DNA of 64,000 nt. Source: Tomitella fengzijianii. Lineage in GTDB: Bacteria; Actinomycetota; Actinomycetes; Mycobacteriales; Mycobacteriaceae. The position numbers and the translations under genes were made by a program. The stretch lies in the NCBI RefSeq assembly GCF_007559025.1, contig NZ_CP041765.1, positions 2,724,679-2,788,678 of the forward strand. The letters run 5' to 3'. This document shows, piece by piece, positions 40,674-50,181 of the stretch. The notes under the pieces are model-generated. The model was not told where the DNA came from and did not search any database. It worked only from the letters and a program-made list of their open reading frames with translations. The stretch's first letter is position 1. Each line of letters opens with the position of its first letter.

Positions 40674-40832
40674 CTAGACCAGGCCTGCCTGGGCGCCGCC
40701 GTCGACCGGGCCGGTGTCCCCCGGCGTCGTCGGGACGTTGCCGTTGCCGATCGCGCTGCTTCCCAGGTTGAAAAGCTGAAGGATGACGTTCGAAACCGCG
40801 GCGATCGCGCCGCTGGTGGGTCCGTTGATCAC
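40674..40832 (-). CDS. Small peptide 2 of three (52 aa), QLF-GSS family
   Basis: GTG at 40832 preceded by AGGAG at 6-nt spacing. It reads INGPTSGAIAAVSNVILQLF then NLGSS, followed by a Gly/Pro-rich tail ending in AGLV. It shares the I(L/F)QLF(N/S)xGSS core with peptides 1 and 3 and the NG start with peptide 3. Each gene has its own ribosome site and roughly 95-125 nt spacing. Confidence 0.6.
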   Translation of the reverse strand: MINGPTSGAIAAVSNVILQLFNLGSSAIGNGNVPTTPGDTGPVDGGAQAGLV

Positions 40833-40958
40833 GGGTACTCCTGAACTGTGTTCCTGCACTGAGTGAGGTCGGCGCCGGGCCGGGCGTACGGTCGTCGGAG
40901 AACTGCGAATCCGGCGACGCCGTGGTGCCACGGCCCGGCGCTTCCGCTCCGGAGCGGG

Positions 40959-41078
40959 TCAGCTGGCGAAGAGACCGCCGCCGTCCTGCGAACCCGTCCC
41001 GCTGCTGCCGGCGTTGAACAGCTGGAGGATGGTATCGAGCATCACGGCGATGACGCCGTTGTTCTGGCCGTTGTTCAC
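40959..41078 (-). CDS. Small peptide 3 of three (39 aa), QLF-GSS family
   Basis: GTG at 41078 preceded by GAAAGG at 7-nt spacing. The peptide has IAVMLDTILQLFNAGSS as core, then GTGSQDGGGLFAS. It is the promoter-proximal member of the tandem set and lies next to a 374-bp regulatory region. It is too short for standard gene finders, but conserved core, start context and ribosome site agree with the other two. Confidence 0.6.
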   Translation of the reverse strand: MNNGQNNGVIAVMLDTILQLFNAGSSGTGSQDGGGLFAS

Positions 41079-41452
41079 GTTCGTGCCTTTCGTAGCGGAT
41101 TTGTGTCGTGGTGCTTGGCACCGCGGTCAGTTCTATCCGCCGGCCGGGCAGGAGCGTAAGCCTCGCAGACGATCGTTCAGATATGTCTTAAAGCACGGTG
41201 TGACGTCTCACAGAGGGGCTGGACCGCCCGTCGAACAGGCGCCTATGCAGCATCGAGAACACGTTCTGGCCATCAGGACGCACGTCCTATACAATATCCT
41301 CGACATTGTGATGTGGGTCACTTACGGTAACGATCGCGCACCAAACCACGATCGATATCCGCGGTCCGGGTCGGCACGCCTGGACGGCGGATGCGGCATG
41401 GTGCCGTCGCCCCTGCCGAAGTCCCACGGACTACCGACCACGGGGGGTCGAG
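41079..41452. promoter_or_regulatory. Divergent regulatory region
   Basis: A 374-bp gene-free region between the leftward peptide genes and the rightward PucR-type gene. It is AT-richer than its surroundings (41160-41340) and contains CTATACAATATCC (about 41287-41299, -10-like TACAAT) and a CRP/GlxR-like site. Promoters for both directions are expected here. Confidence 0.5.
41307..41322 (+). promoter_or_regulatory. CRP/GlxR-like binding site
   Basis: TGTGATGTGGGTCACT matches TGTGA-N6-TCACA at nine of ten fixed positions. GlxR/CRP proteins of mycolata use this consensus. It lies 130 bp upstream of the PucR-type gene and 230 bp upstream of the peptide genes. Confidence 0.5.
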
Positions 41453-42751
41453 ATGACACGAACTGCAATGGACCGCGGCCGCACCATGATGCTCAACGGC
41501 CGGCCCGCCTCACACACGCTGGCGGACACGACCGCGCTCGCCGAGGAGGTCCTGCGGCACCACGCCGCCACCAGCACCGACTACCGCCTCTACCGGATGG
41601 CGGACGTGCACACGGAGATCGTCCGCTCCGTCGCCGCCGGGTTCCGCCTGGCCGCGCGTCTGCTCGACGGCGGCCCGCTGCCCACGGAGGACGAGCTGTC
41701 CGGAATCCTCACCCTGATCGCGGAGAAAGCGCTGGTGGGCGTCCCCCTCAGCGCCATGATGTCGCTGACCGATGAGACCGTCGGAAAGCTACGCGCCACC
41801 GTCCTCGCCCCGGCGGACGCACGCGACAACGAAGATCTGCGCGAGATCAACGACCGCATTTTCGCTTTCGCCCAGCACATCCACACCACGATCCCGATCT
41901 GCTACATCAATGCCGCGCGCCGGCCCGAGGGCCCCGGCACCGCGCCGTCCCTCGCAGAGGCGCTGCTGGCCGGACGCGCCCCGTCGGGGGACGTTCCCCG
42001 CGGCTACCTGGTCGTGCGGCTCGTGGTGGACCCGTGGTCCGCGGCGCCTTCCGCCGTGCCGAGGGGGACGGACCCCGCGCGCATCAGCGTGGGCCCGGGA
42101 GCGCTTCCACCGCACCTCGCGATCAAGGCCGGTCACGATCTGGGCGAGGCCTGTCGCCAGCTGAGTGCGACGTTCCCCGGCACGCTCATCGCACCCGAGC
42201 CGCACCACGGACTGCTTCTCGCGCAGGCTCCGGTGGACGCGTTGCGTGCAGCGTTGCGCGAGATCGGCACGGTCCTGGGCACGGAGATCTCCGCGGTCAC
42301 CGACACTGTCGCGACGGCACAGATCCCCCGTGCCGTGGAAGACACCCGTGAACTGGCGCGCATCATCACGCGCCTCCGCTACCCGGCCGGCGTCTACACG
42401 TTCAGCGACCTCGCCGTGGAGTACCAGCTCACCCGCCCCGGCCCGGGACGTGACCGGCTCGCTGCGGCGCTCGATCCGCTCGCCGCCAACGCCGGGTTGA
42501 TCGAGACGCTGGGCGTGCACATCGGCAACGACCTGGACCGCCGCCGCACCGCCACCGCCCTCGGGTTGCACCCGAACACCGTTGATCACCGGCTCAAGCG
42601 CATCGCCAAGCTCACCGGGCATGACCCGACGCGGGCGCGCGGCCTGCGGCACCTGCATGCGGCGACGGTGGTCGGCCGATTCCTCCAGGCGCCGATGCCC
42701 CGCACCGCCCACCTGGAGCAGGCGGCCGGCTCCCGCCTCAGCAGCCGATGA
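41453..42751 (+). CDS. PucR/CdaR-type transcriptional regulator
   Basis: A 432-residue protein with ATG at 41453. The C-terminal PucR helix-turn-helix is clear: [39 protein letters not shown]. The middle (about 170-300) fits the CdaR GGDEF-like sensory domain, and the N-terminal helical domain includes [14 protein letters not shown]. Such proteins respond to metabolites and often regulate adjacent genes, so the divergent small-peptide genes are candidate targets. The last 14 nt overlap the convergent glyS. Confidence 0.85.
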   Translation: MTRTAMDRGRTMMLNGRPASHTLADTTALAEEVLRHHAATSTDYRLYRMADVHTEIVRSVAAGFRLAARLLDGGPLPTEDELSGILTLIAEKALVGVPLSAMMSLTDETVGKLRATVLAPADARDNEDLREINDRIFAFAQHIHTTIPICYINAARRPEGPGTAPSLAEALLAGRAPSGDVPRGYLVVRLVVDPWSAAPSAVPRGTDPARISVGPGALPPHLAIKAGHDLGEACRQLSATFPGTLIAPEPHHGLLLAQAPVDALRAALREIGTVLGTEISAVTDTVATAQIPRAVEDTRELARIITRLRYPAGVYTFSDLAVEYQLTRPGPGRDRLAAALDPLAANAGLIETLGVHIGNDLDRRRTATALGLHPNTVDHRLKRIAKLTGHDPTRARGLRHLHAATVVGRFLQAPMPRTAHLEQAAGSRLSSR

Positions 42752-44132
42752 GGCGCTGCGCCAGGTAACCCTCCACCTGGTCGAGCGCGATGCGCTCCTG
42801 GGACATCGAGTCACGCTCGCGAATGGTCACCGCCTGGTCGTCGAGCGTGTCGAAGTCGACCGTGATGCAAAACGGCGTACCCACCTCGTCCTGACGGCGG
42901 TACCTCCGGCCGATCGCGCCCGCGTCGTCGAAATCGACGTTCCAGTTGCGCCGCAGCTGCCGGGCCAGGTCCTTGGCCTTGGGCGTCAGATCCGCGTTGC
43001 GGCTCAGGGGCAGGACAGCGGCCTTCACCGGCGCGAGCCTGCGGTCGAGGCGCAGCACCGTGCGCTTGTCCACGCCGCCCTTCGCGTTGGGCGCCTCGTC
43101 CTCGGTGTATGCATCGACGAGGAAGGCCATCAGCGAGCGGCCCAGGCCGGCAGCCGGCTCGATGACGTAGGGCGTGTAGCGCTCGCCCGCGGCCTGGTCG
43201 TAGAAGCTCAGGTCCGCACCCGAGTGCTCGCTGTGCGTCGAAAGGTCGAAGTCCGTGCGATTGGCGACGCCCTCGAGCTCGCCCCACTCGCTGCCGGCGA
43301 ACTCGAACCGGTACTCGATGTCGATGGTGCTCTTGGAATAGTGCGAGAGCTTCTCCTGCGGGTGCTCGTAGAGCCGCAGGTTGTCCTCGTTGATGCCCAG
43401 GTCGGTGTACCAGCTGAAACGCTGATCGATCCAGTACTTGTGCCAGGTCTCGTCCTCGCCGGGCTTGACGAAGAACTCCATCTCCATCTGCTCGAATTCG
43501 CGGGTGCGGAAGATGAAGTTGCCGGGCGTGATCTCGTTGCGGAAGCTCTTGCCGATCTGGCCGATGCCGAACGGCGGCTTCTTGCGCGCTGTGTTGAGCA
43601 CGTTCGCGAAGTTGACGAAGATCCCCTGGGCGGTCTCGGGGCGCAGGTAGTGCAGCCCCTCCTCGCTCTCCACCGGCCCCAGGAAGGTCTTGAGCATCAT
43701 GTTGAAATCGCGCGGCTCGGTCCACTGCCCCTTGGTGCCGCAGTCCGGGCAGCCGAGCAGGTCCATGGCCACGGTGTCGGGATCATCGATCCCGTGCTTG
43801 GCGGCGTAGGCCTCCTGCAGGTGGTCCTGGCGGTGCCGCTTGTGGCAGTTGAGGCACTCCACCAGCGGGTCGTTGAACACCGCGAGGTGGCCGGACGCCA
43901 CCCACACCTGGCGCGGAAGGATCACCGACGAATCGATGCCGACGGTGTCGTCGCGGCCGGTGATCATGCTGCGCCACCACTGGCGCTTGATGTTCTCCTT
44001 GAGTTCGACGCCCAGGGGGCCGTAGTCCCAGGCAGAGCGGGTTCCGCCGTAGATATCGCCGCTCGGGAACACCAGGCCGCGACGCTTGGCCAGGTTGACG
44101 ACGGTGTCGATACGGTTGGACTTGCCTGCCAC
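42738..44132 (-). CDS. glyS: Glycyl-tRNA synthetase
   Basis: A 464-residue class II enzyme of the dimeric (eukaryote-like) type used by actinobacteria. GTG 44132 is chosen because AGG lies at proper spacing; TTG 44147 has no ribosome site. Visible are [20 protein letters not shown], the zinc-binding CLNCHKRH and CPDCGTKGQ, motif 2 [19 protein letters not shown] and motif 3 near [16 protein letters not shown]. The C-terminal anticodon-binding domain ends [17 protein letters not shown]. It charges tRNA-Gly. Confidence 0.96.
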   Translation of the reverse strand: MAGKSNRIDTVVNLAKRRGLVFPSGDIYGGTRSAWDYGPLGVELKENIKRQWWRSMITGRDDTVGIDSSVILPRQVWVASGHLAVFNDPLVECLNCHKRHRQDHLQEAYAAKHGIDDPDTVAMDLLGCPDCGTKGQWTEPRDFNMMLKTFLGPVESEEGLHYLRPETAQGIFVNFANVLNTARKKPPFGIGQIGKSFRNEITPGNFIFRTREFEQMEMEFFVKPGEDETWHKYWIDQRFSWYTDLGINEDNLRLYEHPQEKLSHYSKSTIDIEYRFEFAGSEWGELEGVANRTDFDLSTHSEHSGADLSFYDQAAGERYTPYVIEPAAGLGRSLMAFLVDAYTEDEAPNAKGGVDKRTVLRLDRRLAPVKAAVLPLSRNADLTPKAKDLARQLRRNWNVDFDDAGAIGRRYRRQDEVGTPFCITVDFDTLDDQAVTIRERDSMSQERIALDQVEGYLAQRLIGC

Positions 44133-44253
44133 TGACTTACCTGCCAATCGGGGTGAGCTTCAGATGCGGGGCCCGCAGGCGCTCGCGATACCCGCTCAGC
44201 CTATCGGGTGACCCGGCCGGCACCCGTACCACCCGCCGCACTTCGACCCCGCA

Positions 44254-44291
44254 TTGACATGCGCGATATCGCATATGAAAATGATTTGCAT
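44254..44291 (+). promoter_or_regulatory. smtB promoter with overlapping operator, leaderless
   Basis: A consensus -35 TTGACA (44254-44259), a 17-nt spacer and a -10-like GAAAAT (44277-44282) place the start of transcription at about the ATG of smtB (44290), i.e. a leaderless mRNA. The palindrome ATGAAAAT-G-ATTTGCAT (44275-44291, one mismatch) covers the -10 and start codon and resembles Zur/SmtB-type operators. Confidence 0.6.
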
Positions 44292-44754
44292 GGCGACGGT
44301 CGAGTTGGACAACGCGCGGCGACGTTCGCACGGGACGGCCCGCCCCGCTCCCCCGGCGGGGCCCCGGGCCCTCGACGGCCCGGCTCCCGGGGATCCGTCT
44401 CCGGAAATCGCGCGGCCCGGGAACGCGGCGCCCGACGACGCACTGCTCGACACCGCGGGCGCCCTGCTCCGGGCGCTCGCCGCGCCGGCCCGGATGGCGA
44501 TCGTCCTGCGACTGCGCGAGAGAGACTGCTGCGTCCACGACCTCGTCGACGCGCTCGCGCTACCGCAGCCCCTGGTCAGTCAGCACCTCCGCGTGCTCAA
44601 GACCGCAGGCGTGGTCCTGGGCCAGCGGGACGGCCGGGAGGTGCGGTACCACCTGGTGGACGAGCACCTCGCGCACATCGTCACCGACGCGATCGCGCAC
44701 GCGGACGAGTTGCTGGCACAGGCGCCGACGGCCGGGGACGAGGGTGCATCGTGA
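44290..44754 (+). CDS. smtB: ArsR/SmtB-family metal sensor
   Basis: A 154-residue winged-helix repressor. ATG 44290 is preferred as a leaderless start. Residues 1-50 are a Pro/Ala-rich extension; the core shows LLDTAGALLRALAAPARMAI, CCVHDLVDALALPQPLVSQH (recognition helix), LRVLKTAGVVLGQRDGREVR and a C-terminal helix EHLAHIVTDAIAHADE with His/Asp metal ligands. It overlaps zur by 4 nt. In M. tuberculosis the same pair (Rv2358-Rv2359) links zinc excess to zur expression. Confidence 0.9.
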   Translation: MATVELDNARRRSHGTARPAPPAGPRALDGPAPGDPSPEIARPGNAAPDDALLDTAGALLRALAAPARMAIVLRLRERDCCVHDLVDALALPQPLVSQHLRVLKTAGVVLGQRDGREVRYHLVDEHLAHIVTDAIAHADELLAQAPTAGDEGAS

Positions 44755-45167
44755 CCTCCGCCGGCCGTCCCGCCGTCGGTGTGCGGTCCACCAAACAGCG
44801 CAGCGCGATCACCGCGATGCTCGAGGAGATCACGGACTTCCGGTCCGCCCAGGAACTGCACGACGAACTGCGCCGGCGCAGGGCCACGATCTCACTGACC
44901 ACCGTGTACCGGACCATGCAATCGCTGGCCGAGTCCGGCGAGGTGGACGTGCTCCGCACCGACACCGGCGAGACGGTGTACCGGCGCTGCTCGTCCGGGC
45001 ATCACCATCACTTGGTATGCCGCCGTTGCGGGTTCACCGTGGAGATCGACGGCCCCACAGTGGAGGCCTGGACCCGCACCGTCGCCACCGAGCACGGCTT
45101 CACCGACCCGAGCCACACCCTGGAGGTGTTCGGCGTCTGCTCCGAGTGCGCCGCCGGGGCCCGGTAG
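44751..45167 (+). CDS. zur: Zinc uptake regulator, Fur family
   Basis: A 138-residue Fur-type repressor starting at GTG 44751 (GTGA overlap). It shows RSTKQRSAITAMLEEI, ISLTTVYRTMQSLAESGEVD (winged helix), the His-rich CSSGHHHHLVCRRCG and CSEC, which supply regulatory and structural zinc sites. It represses zinc acquisition and alternative ribosomal genes when zinc is sufficient. Confidence 0.93.
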   Translation: MTSAGRPAVGVRSTKQRSAITAMLEEITDFRSAQELHDELRRRRATISLTTVYRTMQSLAESGEVDVLRTDTGETVYRRCSSGHHHHLVCRRCGFTVEIDGPTVEAWTRTVATEHGFTDPSHTLEVFGVCSECAAGAR

Positions 45168-45173
45168 CCGGCC

Positions 45174-46808
45174 TCAGGCCTCCGCGCCCTCCGCCTCGGG
45201 GATCTCGTGCGGCCGGTACCGCGGCAGACGCGAGGCGGGGAGTATCGCGGTGGCGCTGAGGGCCGCGAGCACGAGCAGACCGAACTTGAGGGTCTGCAGC
45301 CGCACGTCCTCGTTGACCGCCACAGCACGGTCCACCTGTTCCGGTGAAGCGTCGGTGGTCGTCTCCAGGTGCTCGCGCAGCTGGTCGTTGCGCACGAAGT
45401 CCACCTTGTCCAGGTCCACCTGCGCCACGAGCGAGTCCGGGACTCCCGTCTGATGCGCGACGGCGTTGCCGATGCCGATCGACAGCAAGGACACGAGGAT
45501 CGCCCCGATGACCGCCGTCCCCACCGCCGACGCGAGGTTCTGCGTGGTGCCCCGGATGGAGCCGACGTCCCCGGCACGTTCGGCGGGGACGCTCGTGATG
45601 AGCACGTTGAACACCAGGGTCACCAACGCGCCCTGGCCGATGCCGAACACGATCAGCCCGATGATCGTCGGCGCGGTCTCCCAGTTATTGCTGACCACAT
45701 AGGCCAGCCACACCAGCGCCGCCGTGGTGAGGATGAACGACGTCACGCCGATGACGCGCGGGCTGAACCTCCGGTAGAAGCGCACGATCAGCGTGGCCGT
45801 GACGAAGACGGTCAGGTTGAACGGCAGCATCGCCAGCGACGTGTCGAACGCGCTGCGCCCCTGCACGATCTGGATGTACAGCGGCACCGTGAAGTTGAGC
45901 GCCGCCTCCATCGCGACGACGATGAACATGGCGTACACGGCCGCGCGCTCGCTCGACGAGCCCAGGACCGACAGGTCCACCAACGGGGTCTTGCCCGCCC
46001 GCACCCGCGCACGCGTCCACTGGAAGAACCCCTGGCCGACGACGAGTCCGATCAGCACCGACAACGGCGCGGGCGAGACGCCGACGATGTCGAACGGGGC
46101 TTCGGGCGTGGCGAACCACACCCCCCACGCATTGAGGTTCTGGAAGCCGACGGTGATGAGCACGATCGACGCGCCGATGAGCACCGCGGCGACGAAGTCG
46201 ATGTCGATGCCCGCATCGCCCTCGTCGCCCCGCAGCGTGAAGCTGAGCAGGAATACGACGACGGCGATGCCGAGCACGATGACGAACGACGGGCGCCAGC
46301 CCACGGTGCTGGCGAGCGCGCCGCCGATGAGGAACGCGCTGACTCCCGACAACGCGCGCGCGGAGCCCAGCGAGCCGACGGCGGTGGCCTGCTGGTCGCC
46401 GCGGTAGTTCTCCGCGATCAGCGCGACCAGCGCCGGCACGATGATCGCCGCGGACGCGCCCGCCAGCCCCTGACCGGCGATGGCCCACCCCACGTCGGGC
46501 GCGACGAGCATGACCACCGACGACACGGCGAACAGCGCGACCACCGCGCGGTACACGCGCAGCCATCCCACCTTCTGGCCGATCTTGGCGCCCACCATCA
46601 CCAGCGCGGCCACCACGAGCCCGTAGACGACGATGGTGCCCGCCACCGTGGTCGGTGACGCATCGAAGCTCTCGACCATTCCGCCCAACGAGACCGGCAG
46701 CACCGCGACGTTGAACGACATCAGCATCTGCGCCAGGAACAGACCGATCATCGGCGTCCACGAGGCCTTGACGGCGGCGCCTTCCGGCGCGGTGGTGCTG
46801 GTACTCAC
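45174..46808 (-). CDS. MFS transporter, DHA2/EmrB-like
   Basis: A 544-residue permease; GTG 46808 is chosen with Shine-Dalgarno GGAGGA. About 14 hydrophobic segments are present (MIGLFLAQMLMSFNVAVLPV, TIVVYGLVVAALVMVGAKIG and on), with a roughly 70-residue polar loop before the last helix (LREHLETTTDASPEQVDRAV). Its start overlaps the glutaminase stop (GTGA), so the two proteins are made together. Substrate unknown; transport linked to glutamine or glutamate is possible. Confidence 0.85.
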   Translation of the reverse strand: MSTSTTAPEGAAVKASWTPMIGLFLAQMLMSFNVAVLPVSLGGMVESFDASPTTVAGTIVVYGLVVAALVMVGAKIGQKVGWLRVYRAVVALFAVSSVVMLVAPDVGWAIAGQGLAGASAAIIVPALVALIAENYRGDQQATAVGSLGSARALSGVSAFLIGGALASTVGWRPSFVIVLGIAVVVFLLSFTLRGDEGDAGIDIDFVAAVLIGASIVLITVGFQNLNAWGVWFATPEAPFDIVGVSPAPLSVLIGLVVGQGFFQWTRARVRAGKTPLVDLSVLGSSSERAAVYAMFIVVAMEAALNFTVPLYIQIVQGRSAFDTSLAMLPFNLTVFVTATLIVRFYRRFSPRVIGVTSFILTTAALVWLAYVVSNNWETAPTIIGLIVFGIGQGALVTLVFNVLITSVPAERAGDVGSIRGTTQNLASAVGTAVIGAILVSLLSIGIGNAVAHQTGVPDSLVAQVDLDKVDFVRNDQLREHLETTTDASPEQVDRAVAVNEDVRLQTLKFGLLVLAALSATAILPASRLPRYRPHEIPEAEGAEA

Positions 46809-47857
46809 AGTGCGGGTTCCTCCCTGGAATCGATAGCCCGCGTGGCGTCGCCGTCCCCGTCCGGGCCGTGCGGGTCGGACGCGAACAGGTTGAGGCCCAA
46901 CGCCCGTGACAGGTACGCGGTGGCCCGTTGGCCACGGACGCTGTTGCCGGCGGGGTCGAGTCGTGGGGAGAAGGTGCCGATGGCGCCCTTCCCCGGCGCG
47001 ATGGCGACGATGCCTCCCGCCACGCCGGACTTCGCGGGGACCCCCACCTCGAACATCCACGTGCCGGAACGCTCGTACATCCCCGTCGAGGCGAGCACCG
47101 CGAGCGTGTCGCGTGCGGTCTGCGCCGACACCACGCGCTCGCCGGTCACCGGGTTGACACCGCCGTCCGCCAGCGTCGCACCCATGATGGCGAGATCGTG
47201 TGCGGTGACGCGCAACGAGCACTGCCGCGTGTAGACGTCCACGAGCGCGCCGGGGTCCACGTCGATGCGCCCGTAACTTTCCAGCAGCCGCGCGATCGCG
47301 CTATTGCGCTGGTTGGTCAGCATCTCCGAGTGATACGCCCCGCCGTCGAGTTCCAGCCCCCGTCCCGCGAAGCGCGAGAGCCCCGTGCGCACGCGCTCCC
47401 ACTGCTCTGCGGGCGTCGCTCCGGGTATGAGCGCGGTCGTCGCGAGGGCCCCTGCGTTGACCATCGGATTGCGCGGGTGTCCGTCGTTCAGCTCGACCGC
47501 GATGACGGAATTGAACGGCAGGCCGGTGTTGTCGACCCCGACCCGCTCACGCAGGGCCGGGTGCCCGTGCGCCTCGCAGGCGAGGGCGAAGACGAAGGCC
47601 TTGGAGATCGATTGGATCGTGAAACCGGCGCCGGCGTCTCCGGCCTCGTGGACGTCGCCGTCGATCTCCGTCACCGCGACCGCGAACAGGTCCGGGTCCG
47701 CCGCGGCGAGGACCGGGATGTAGTCCGCCACGGCACCGTCCTGGTCTGTCCGGTACCGGCTGTGCGCGGCGGCCACGATCCGCTCGATCCGCTCCGGCGC
47801 AGGCAGGGTGCCGGTCGATACGGTCTGCGCGACGTCTCGCAACTCTCTGTGCACCAC
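46805..47857 (-). CDS. glsA: Glutaminase
   Basis: A 350-residue serine-dependent beta-lactamase-like glutaminase. Key parts are FTIQSISKAFVFALAC (Ser-x-x-Lys), the NDGHPRNPMVNAGALATTAL block, AYHSEMLTNQRNSAIARLL, and VPAKSGVAGGIVAIAPGKGA. It hydrolyses glutamine to glutamate and ammonia, supplying nitrogen or acid resistance. The C-terminus carries an acidic tail (DPHGPDGDGDATRAID). GTG 47857 or 47854 may be the start. Confidence 0.93.
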   Translation of the reverse strand: MVHRELRDVAQTVSTGTLPAPERIERIVAAAHSRYRTDQDGAVADYIPVLAAADPDLFAVAVTEIDGDVHEAGDAGAGFTIQSISKAFVFALACEAHGHPALRERVGVDNTGLPFNSVIAVELNDGHPRNPMVNAGALATTALIPGATPAEQWERVRTGLSRFAGRGLELDGGAYHSEMLTNQRNSAIARLLESYGRIDVDPGALVDVYTRQCSLRVTAHDLAIMGATLADGGVNPVTGERVVSAQTARDTLAVLASTGMYERSGTWMFEVGVPAKSGVAGGIVAIAPGKGAIGTFSPRLDPAGNSVRGQRATAYLSRALGLNLFASDPHGPDGDGDATRAIDSREEPAL

Positions 47858-47952
47858 TGCCTCTCACGCCTCCTCTGCTACGGGGCGATTATTCCACGCG
47901 AAGAGTACCCGGACCGGGATTCGCGGCGGCTCCCTGCATGTGCGGGGGCGGC

Positions 47953-48429
47953 CTACTCCCCCAGCGCGGCGAACACCGCGCGGGCATCCGCCGCACCGCC
48001 GAGTACCAGCAGCAGCAGCGTCCGCAGCGGCTCATCGGCCAGGCCGGACCCCGGAAACGCGTACTGCAGCACCACATCAGCGCTACCGCCGGTCCCCTGC
48101 GCCACCGCCCGGAGCGTGCCGAACTGAGTGCGTTCCCGCGCGGCGGCGAGCAGCGCACCGAGCCGGTCGTCGTCGGGCACGTCCCAGGCCACCACACAGG
48201 TCACCGAGATCATCTCCAGCCCGTCCGCGATCTGCGCCACGTGCACTGCGCACGGGGCGCCGCCGAAGTGGAAGCTCACCGAGCCGTCACCGTTCGACTG
48301 CCTCGACGGCGACTGCACCTCCGCGTCGTCCGCCACCGAGGCGAGTCCGCGCGCGACCCGCCCACGCAGGCGCGCGACCGCGTCCACGTGCGCCCCGTCG
48401 CCTTCGGGATCCCCTGGCAGGCGGCTCAT
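47953..48429 (-). CDS. YbjN/T3SS-chaperone-like protein
   Basis: A 158-residue protein with ATG at 48429 overlapping the uppS stop. The fold pattern ([60 protein letters not shown]) resembles the YbjN/type III chaperone-like family of actinobacteria, as at the Rv2360c position. Function unknown; it is coupled to uppS. Confidence 0.7.
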   Translation of the reverse strand: MSRLPGDPEGDGAHVDAVARLRGRVARGLASVADDAEVQSPSRQSNGDGSVSFHFGGAPCAVHVAQIADGLEMISVTCVVAWDVPDDDRLGALLAAARERTQFGTLRAVAQGTGGSADVVLQYAFPGSGLADEPLRTLLLLVLGGAADARAVFAALGE

Positions 48430-49265
48430 TTGACGCCTCCGAACCGGCGGTCGCGCCGGGCGTACTCCAGGCAGGCCGCCCACAGGTCGCGCCTGTCGAA
48501 GTCGGGGAAGAGCGTGTCCTGGAAGACCAGCTCCGCGTAGGCGGACTGCCAGGGCAGGAAGTTGGACGTGCGCTGCTCGCCGGACGGCCGCAGGAACAGG
48601 TCGACGTCGGGCATGTCCGGCTCGTCCAGGTACCGGGCGAACGTCTTCTCCGTGACCTTCTCCGGATCGATGCGTCCGGCAGCCGCCTCGCGGGCGATGG
48701 CGCGCGCCGCGTCGGCGATCTCCGCACGCCCGCCGTAGTTGACGCACATGGTCAGGGTCATCACGGAGTTCCCCGCGGTGAGCTCCTCGGCGGCCTCGAG
48801 CTCGGTGATCACCGACTTCCACAGCTTGGGCCTGCGCCCCGCCCAGCGGACGCGCACGCCCATCTCGTTCATCTCGTCGCGGCGCCGCCGGATGACGTCC
48901 CGGTTGAAGCCCATCAGGAAGCGGACCTCCTCCGGGCTGCGCTTCCAGTTCTCCGTGGAGAAGGCGTAGGCGGACAGGTGCTGCACGCCCATCTCTATGC
49001 ACCCGCACACCGTGTCCATCAGGACGGCTTCGCCGCGCTCGTGCCCGGCCGTGCGGTTCAGGCCGCGATCCTGCGCCCAGCGGCCGTTGCCGTCCATAAC
49101 CAGCGCGACGTGCCGCGGCACGAGCGCTGCGGGGATGTCCGGCGGCGTCGCACCGGAGGGGTGCAGGTCCGGTGGCCGTGGCGGCGCAGCAGGGCCCGGA
49201 CCTGCGGCGCGCGCCGCCTCATCGCCCGTCCGCCGCGTTCGTCGTCGCTGGATCACGCACCTCAT
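48426..49265 (-). CDS. uppS: cis-Prenyl (decaprenyl) diphosphate synthase
   Basis: A 279-residue enzyme; ATG 49265 is chosen, within the end of recO, though an earlier start at 49304 is open. After a Pro/Arg-rich extension the conserved blocks are [20 protein letters not shown] with the catalytic Asp, [29 protein letters not shown], and [20 protein letters not shown]. It makes Z-configured C50/C55 polyprenyl diphosphate, the carrier lipid for peptidoglycan and arabinogalactan. Order recO-uppS matches Rv2362c-Rv2361c. Confidence 0.94.
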   Translation of the reverse strand: MRCVIQRRRTRRTGDEAARAAGPGPAAPPRPPDLHPSGATPPDIPAALVPRHVALVMDGNGRWAQDRGLNRTAGHERGEAVLMDTVCGCIEMGVQHLSAYAFSTENWKRSPEEVRFLMGFNRDVIRRRRDEMNEMGVRVRWAGRRPKLWKSVITELEAAEELTAGNSVMTLTMCVNYGGRAEIADAARAIAREAAAGRIDPEKVTEKTFARYLDEPDMPDVDLFLRPSGEQRTSNFLPWQSAYAELVFQDTLFPDFDRRDLWAACLEYARRDRRFGGVK

Positions 49266-50064
49266 CCTGCCCTGATACCGCGTCCGCGCGCACGCCCGCC
49301 CCACCCGGCGCCGGGTGCGGGGCGACCCGCTCGATCATCGGCAGCGTCCGCAACTGACGCTCCAGGTGCCATTGCAGATGGGCGGCCACCAGCCCGCTCG
49401 CCTGCGACCGGGCCTTCGCCGGCGCCGCCTCGGCGACCTCCCAGACCCCGCGCTCAAGCGCCAGCATGAGCTCGAGCACCCCCTCGGCGGGGGTCGCCGA
49501 TCCCGGCGGCCGGCAGTGCACGCACACCGCTCCGCCCGCCGCGACGTGGAAGGCCCGGTGCGGCCCGCCCTGCCCGCACCGGGCGCACTCGGTGAGCGCG
49601 GGCGCCCACCCCGCGACGGACATCGCACGCAGCAGGTAGGAGTCGAGGATCAGCCCGGAGGGCCGGCGCGCCGATGCCAGCGCCCGCAGCGCGCCGACCG
49701 CGAGAAGGTACTGGTCGCGGGCGGGGGCATGCTCCTCCCCTGCGAGCCGCTCGGAGGTCTCGAGTACCGCCGAGGCCGTGGTGTAGAGGGAGTAGTCGGC
49801 GACGATCGGTTCCGTGAACGCGTCGAGGATCTGCACCTGGGTGACCGTGGCGAGCCCGCGCCCCGGGTTGCGCCCCGGATACAGCTGCACGTCGATGTGG
49901 CCGAACGGCTCCAGTCTGCCGCCGAACCTCGACCGCGTGCGCCGCACTCCCTTCGCCACCGCGCGCACCAGCCCGTGGTCGCGGGTGAGCAGGGTGATGA
50001 TGCGGTCCGCCTCCCCCAGCTTGTGCCGGCGCAGCACCACCGCACGATCCCGGTACAACCTCAC
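49219..50064 (-). CDS. recO: DNA repair protein RecO
   Basis: A 281-residue protein starting at GTG 50064. An N-terminal OB fold ([35 protein letters not shown]) is followed by a helical domain and a zinc finger, CARCGQGG...CVHC. RecO loads RecA onto SSB-coated DNA and anneals strands. The C-terminus overlaps uppS by 47 nt. Confidence 0.95.
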   Translation of the reverse strand: MRLYRDRAVVLRRHKLGEADRIITLLTRDHGLVRAVAKGVRRTRSRFGGRLEPFGHIDVQLYPGRNPGRGLATVTQVQILDAFTEPIVADYSLYTTASAVLETSERLAGEEHAPARDQYLLAVGALRALASARRPSGLILDSYLLRAMSVAGWAPALTECARCGQGGPHRAFHVAAGGAVCVHCRPPGSATPAEGVLELMLALERGVWEVAEAAPAKARSQASGLVAAHLQWHLERQLRTLPMIERVAPHPAPGGAGVRADAVSGQDEVRDPATTNAADGR

Positions 50065-50120
50065 CGCTCGGCCTCCACTCGCACCATCCTAGGCGGCGGG
50101 TCCCCCGTCGGCACCACACG

Positions 50121-50144
50121 CACTGTTCGTTCGAACGAACAGTG
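50121..50144. promoter_or_regulatory. Perfect 24-bp palindromic operator
   Basis: CACTGTTCGTTC/GAACGAACAGTG is an uninterrupted inverted repeat between recO and the amidase gene, 38 bp upstream of the amidase ATG. It is a likely binding site for the TetR-type regulator encoded as the second gene of the same operon. Confidence 0.7.
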
Positions 50145-50181
50145 CTAGCGTCGGCTGCAGACGACCATCGACGGAGGTGCC

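Noticed and set aside
40399-41121. A single 240-aa reverse-strand protein covering the small-peptide region
   Set aside because: The long frame merges unrelated Arg/Gln-rich shadow sequence with peptide 1; each of the three peptides has its own start, ribosome site and shared core, and they lie in different frames.
45369-46658. A 429-codon frame opposite the MFS gene
   Set aside because: Arg/His/Asp-rich shadow of a membrane protein gene.
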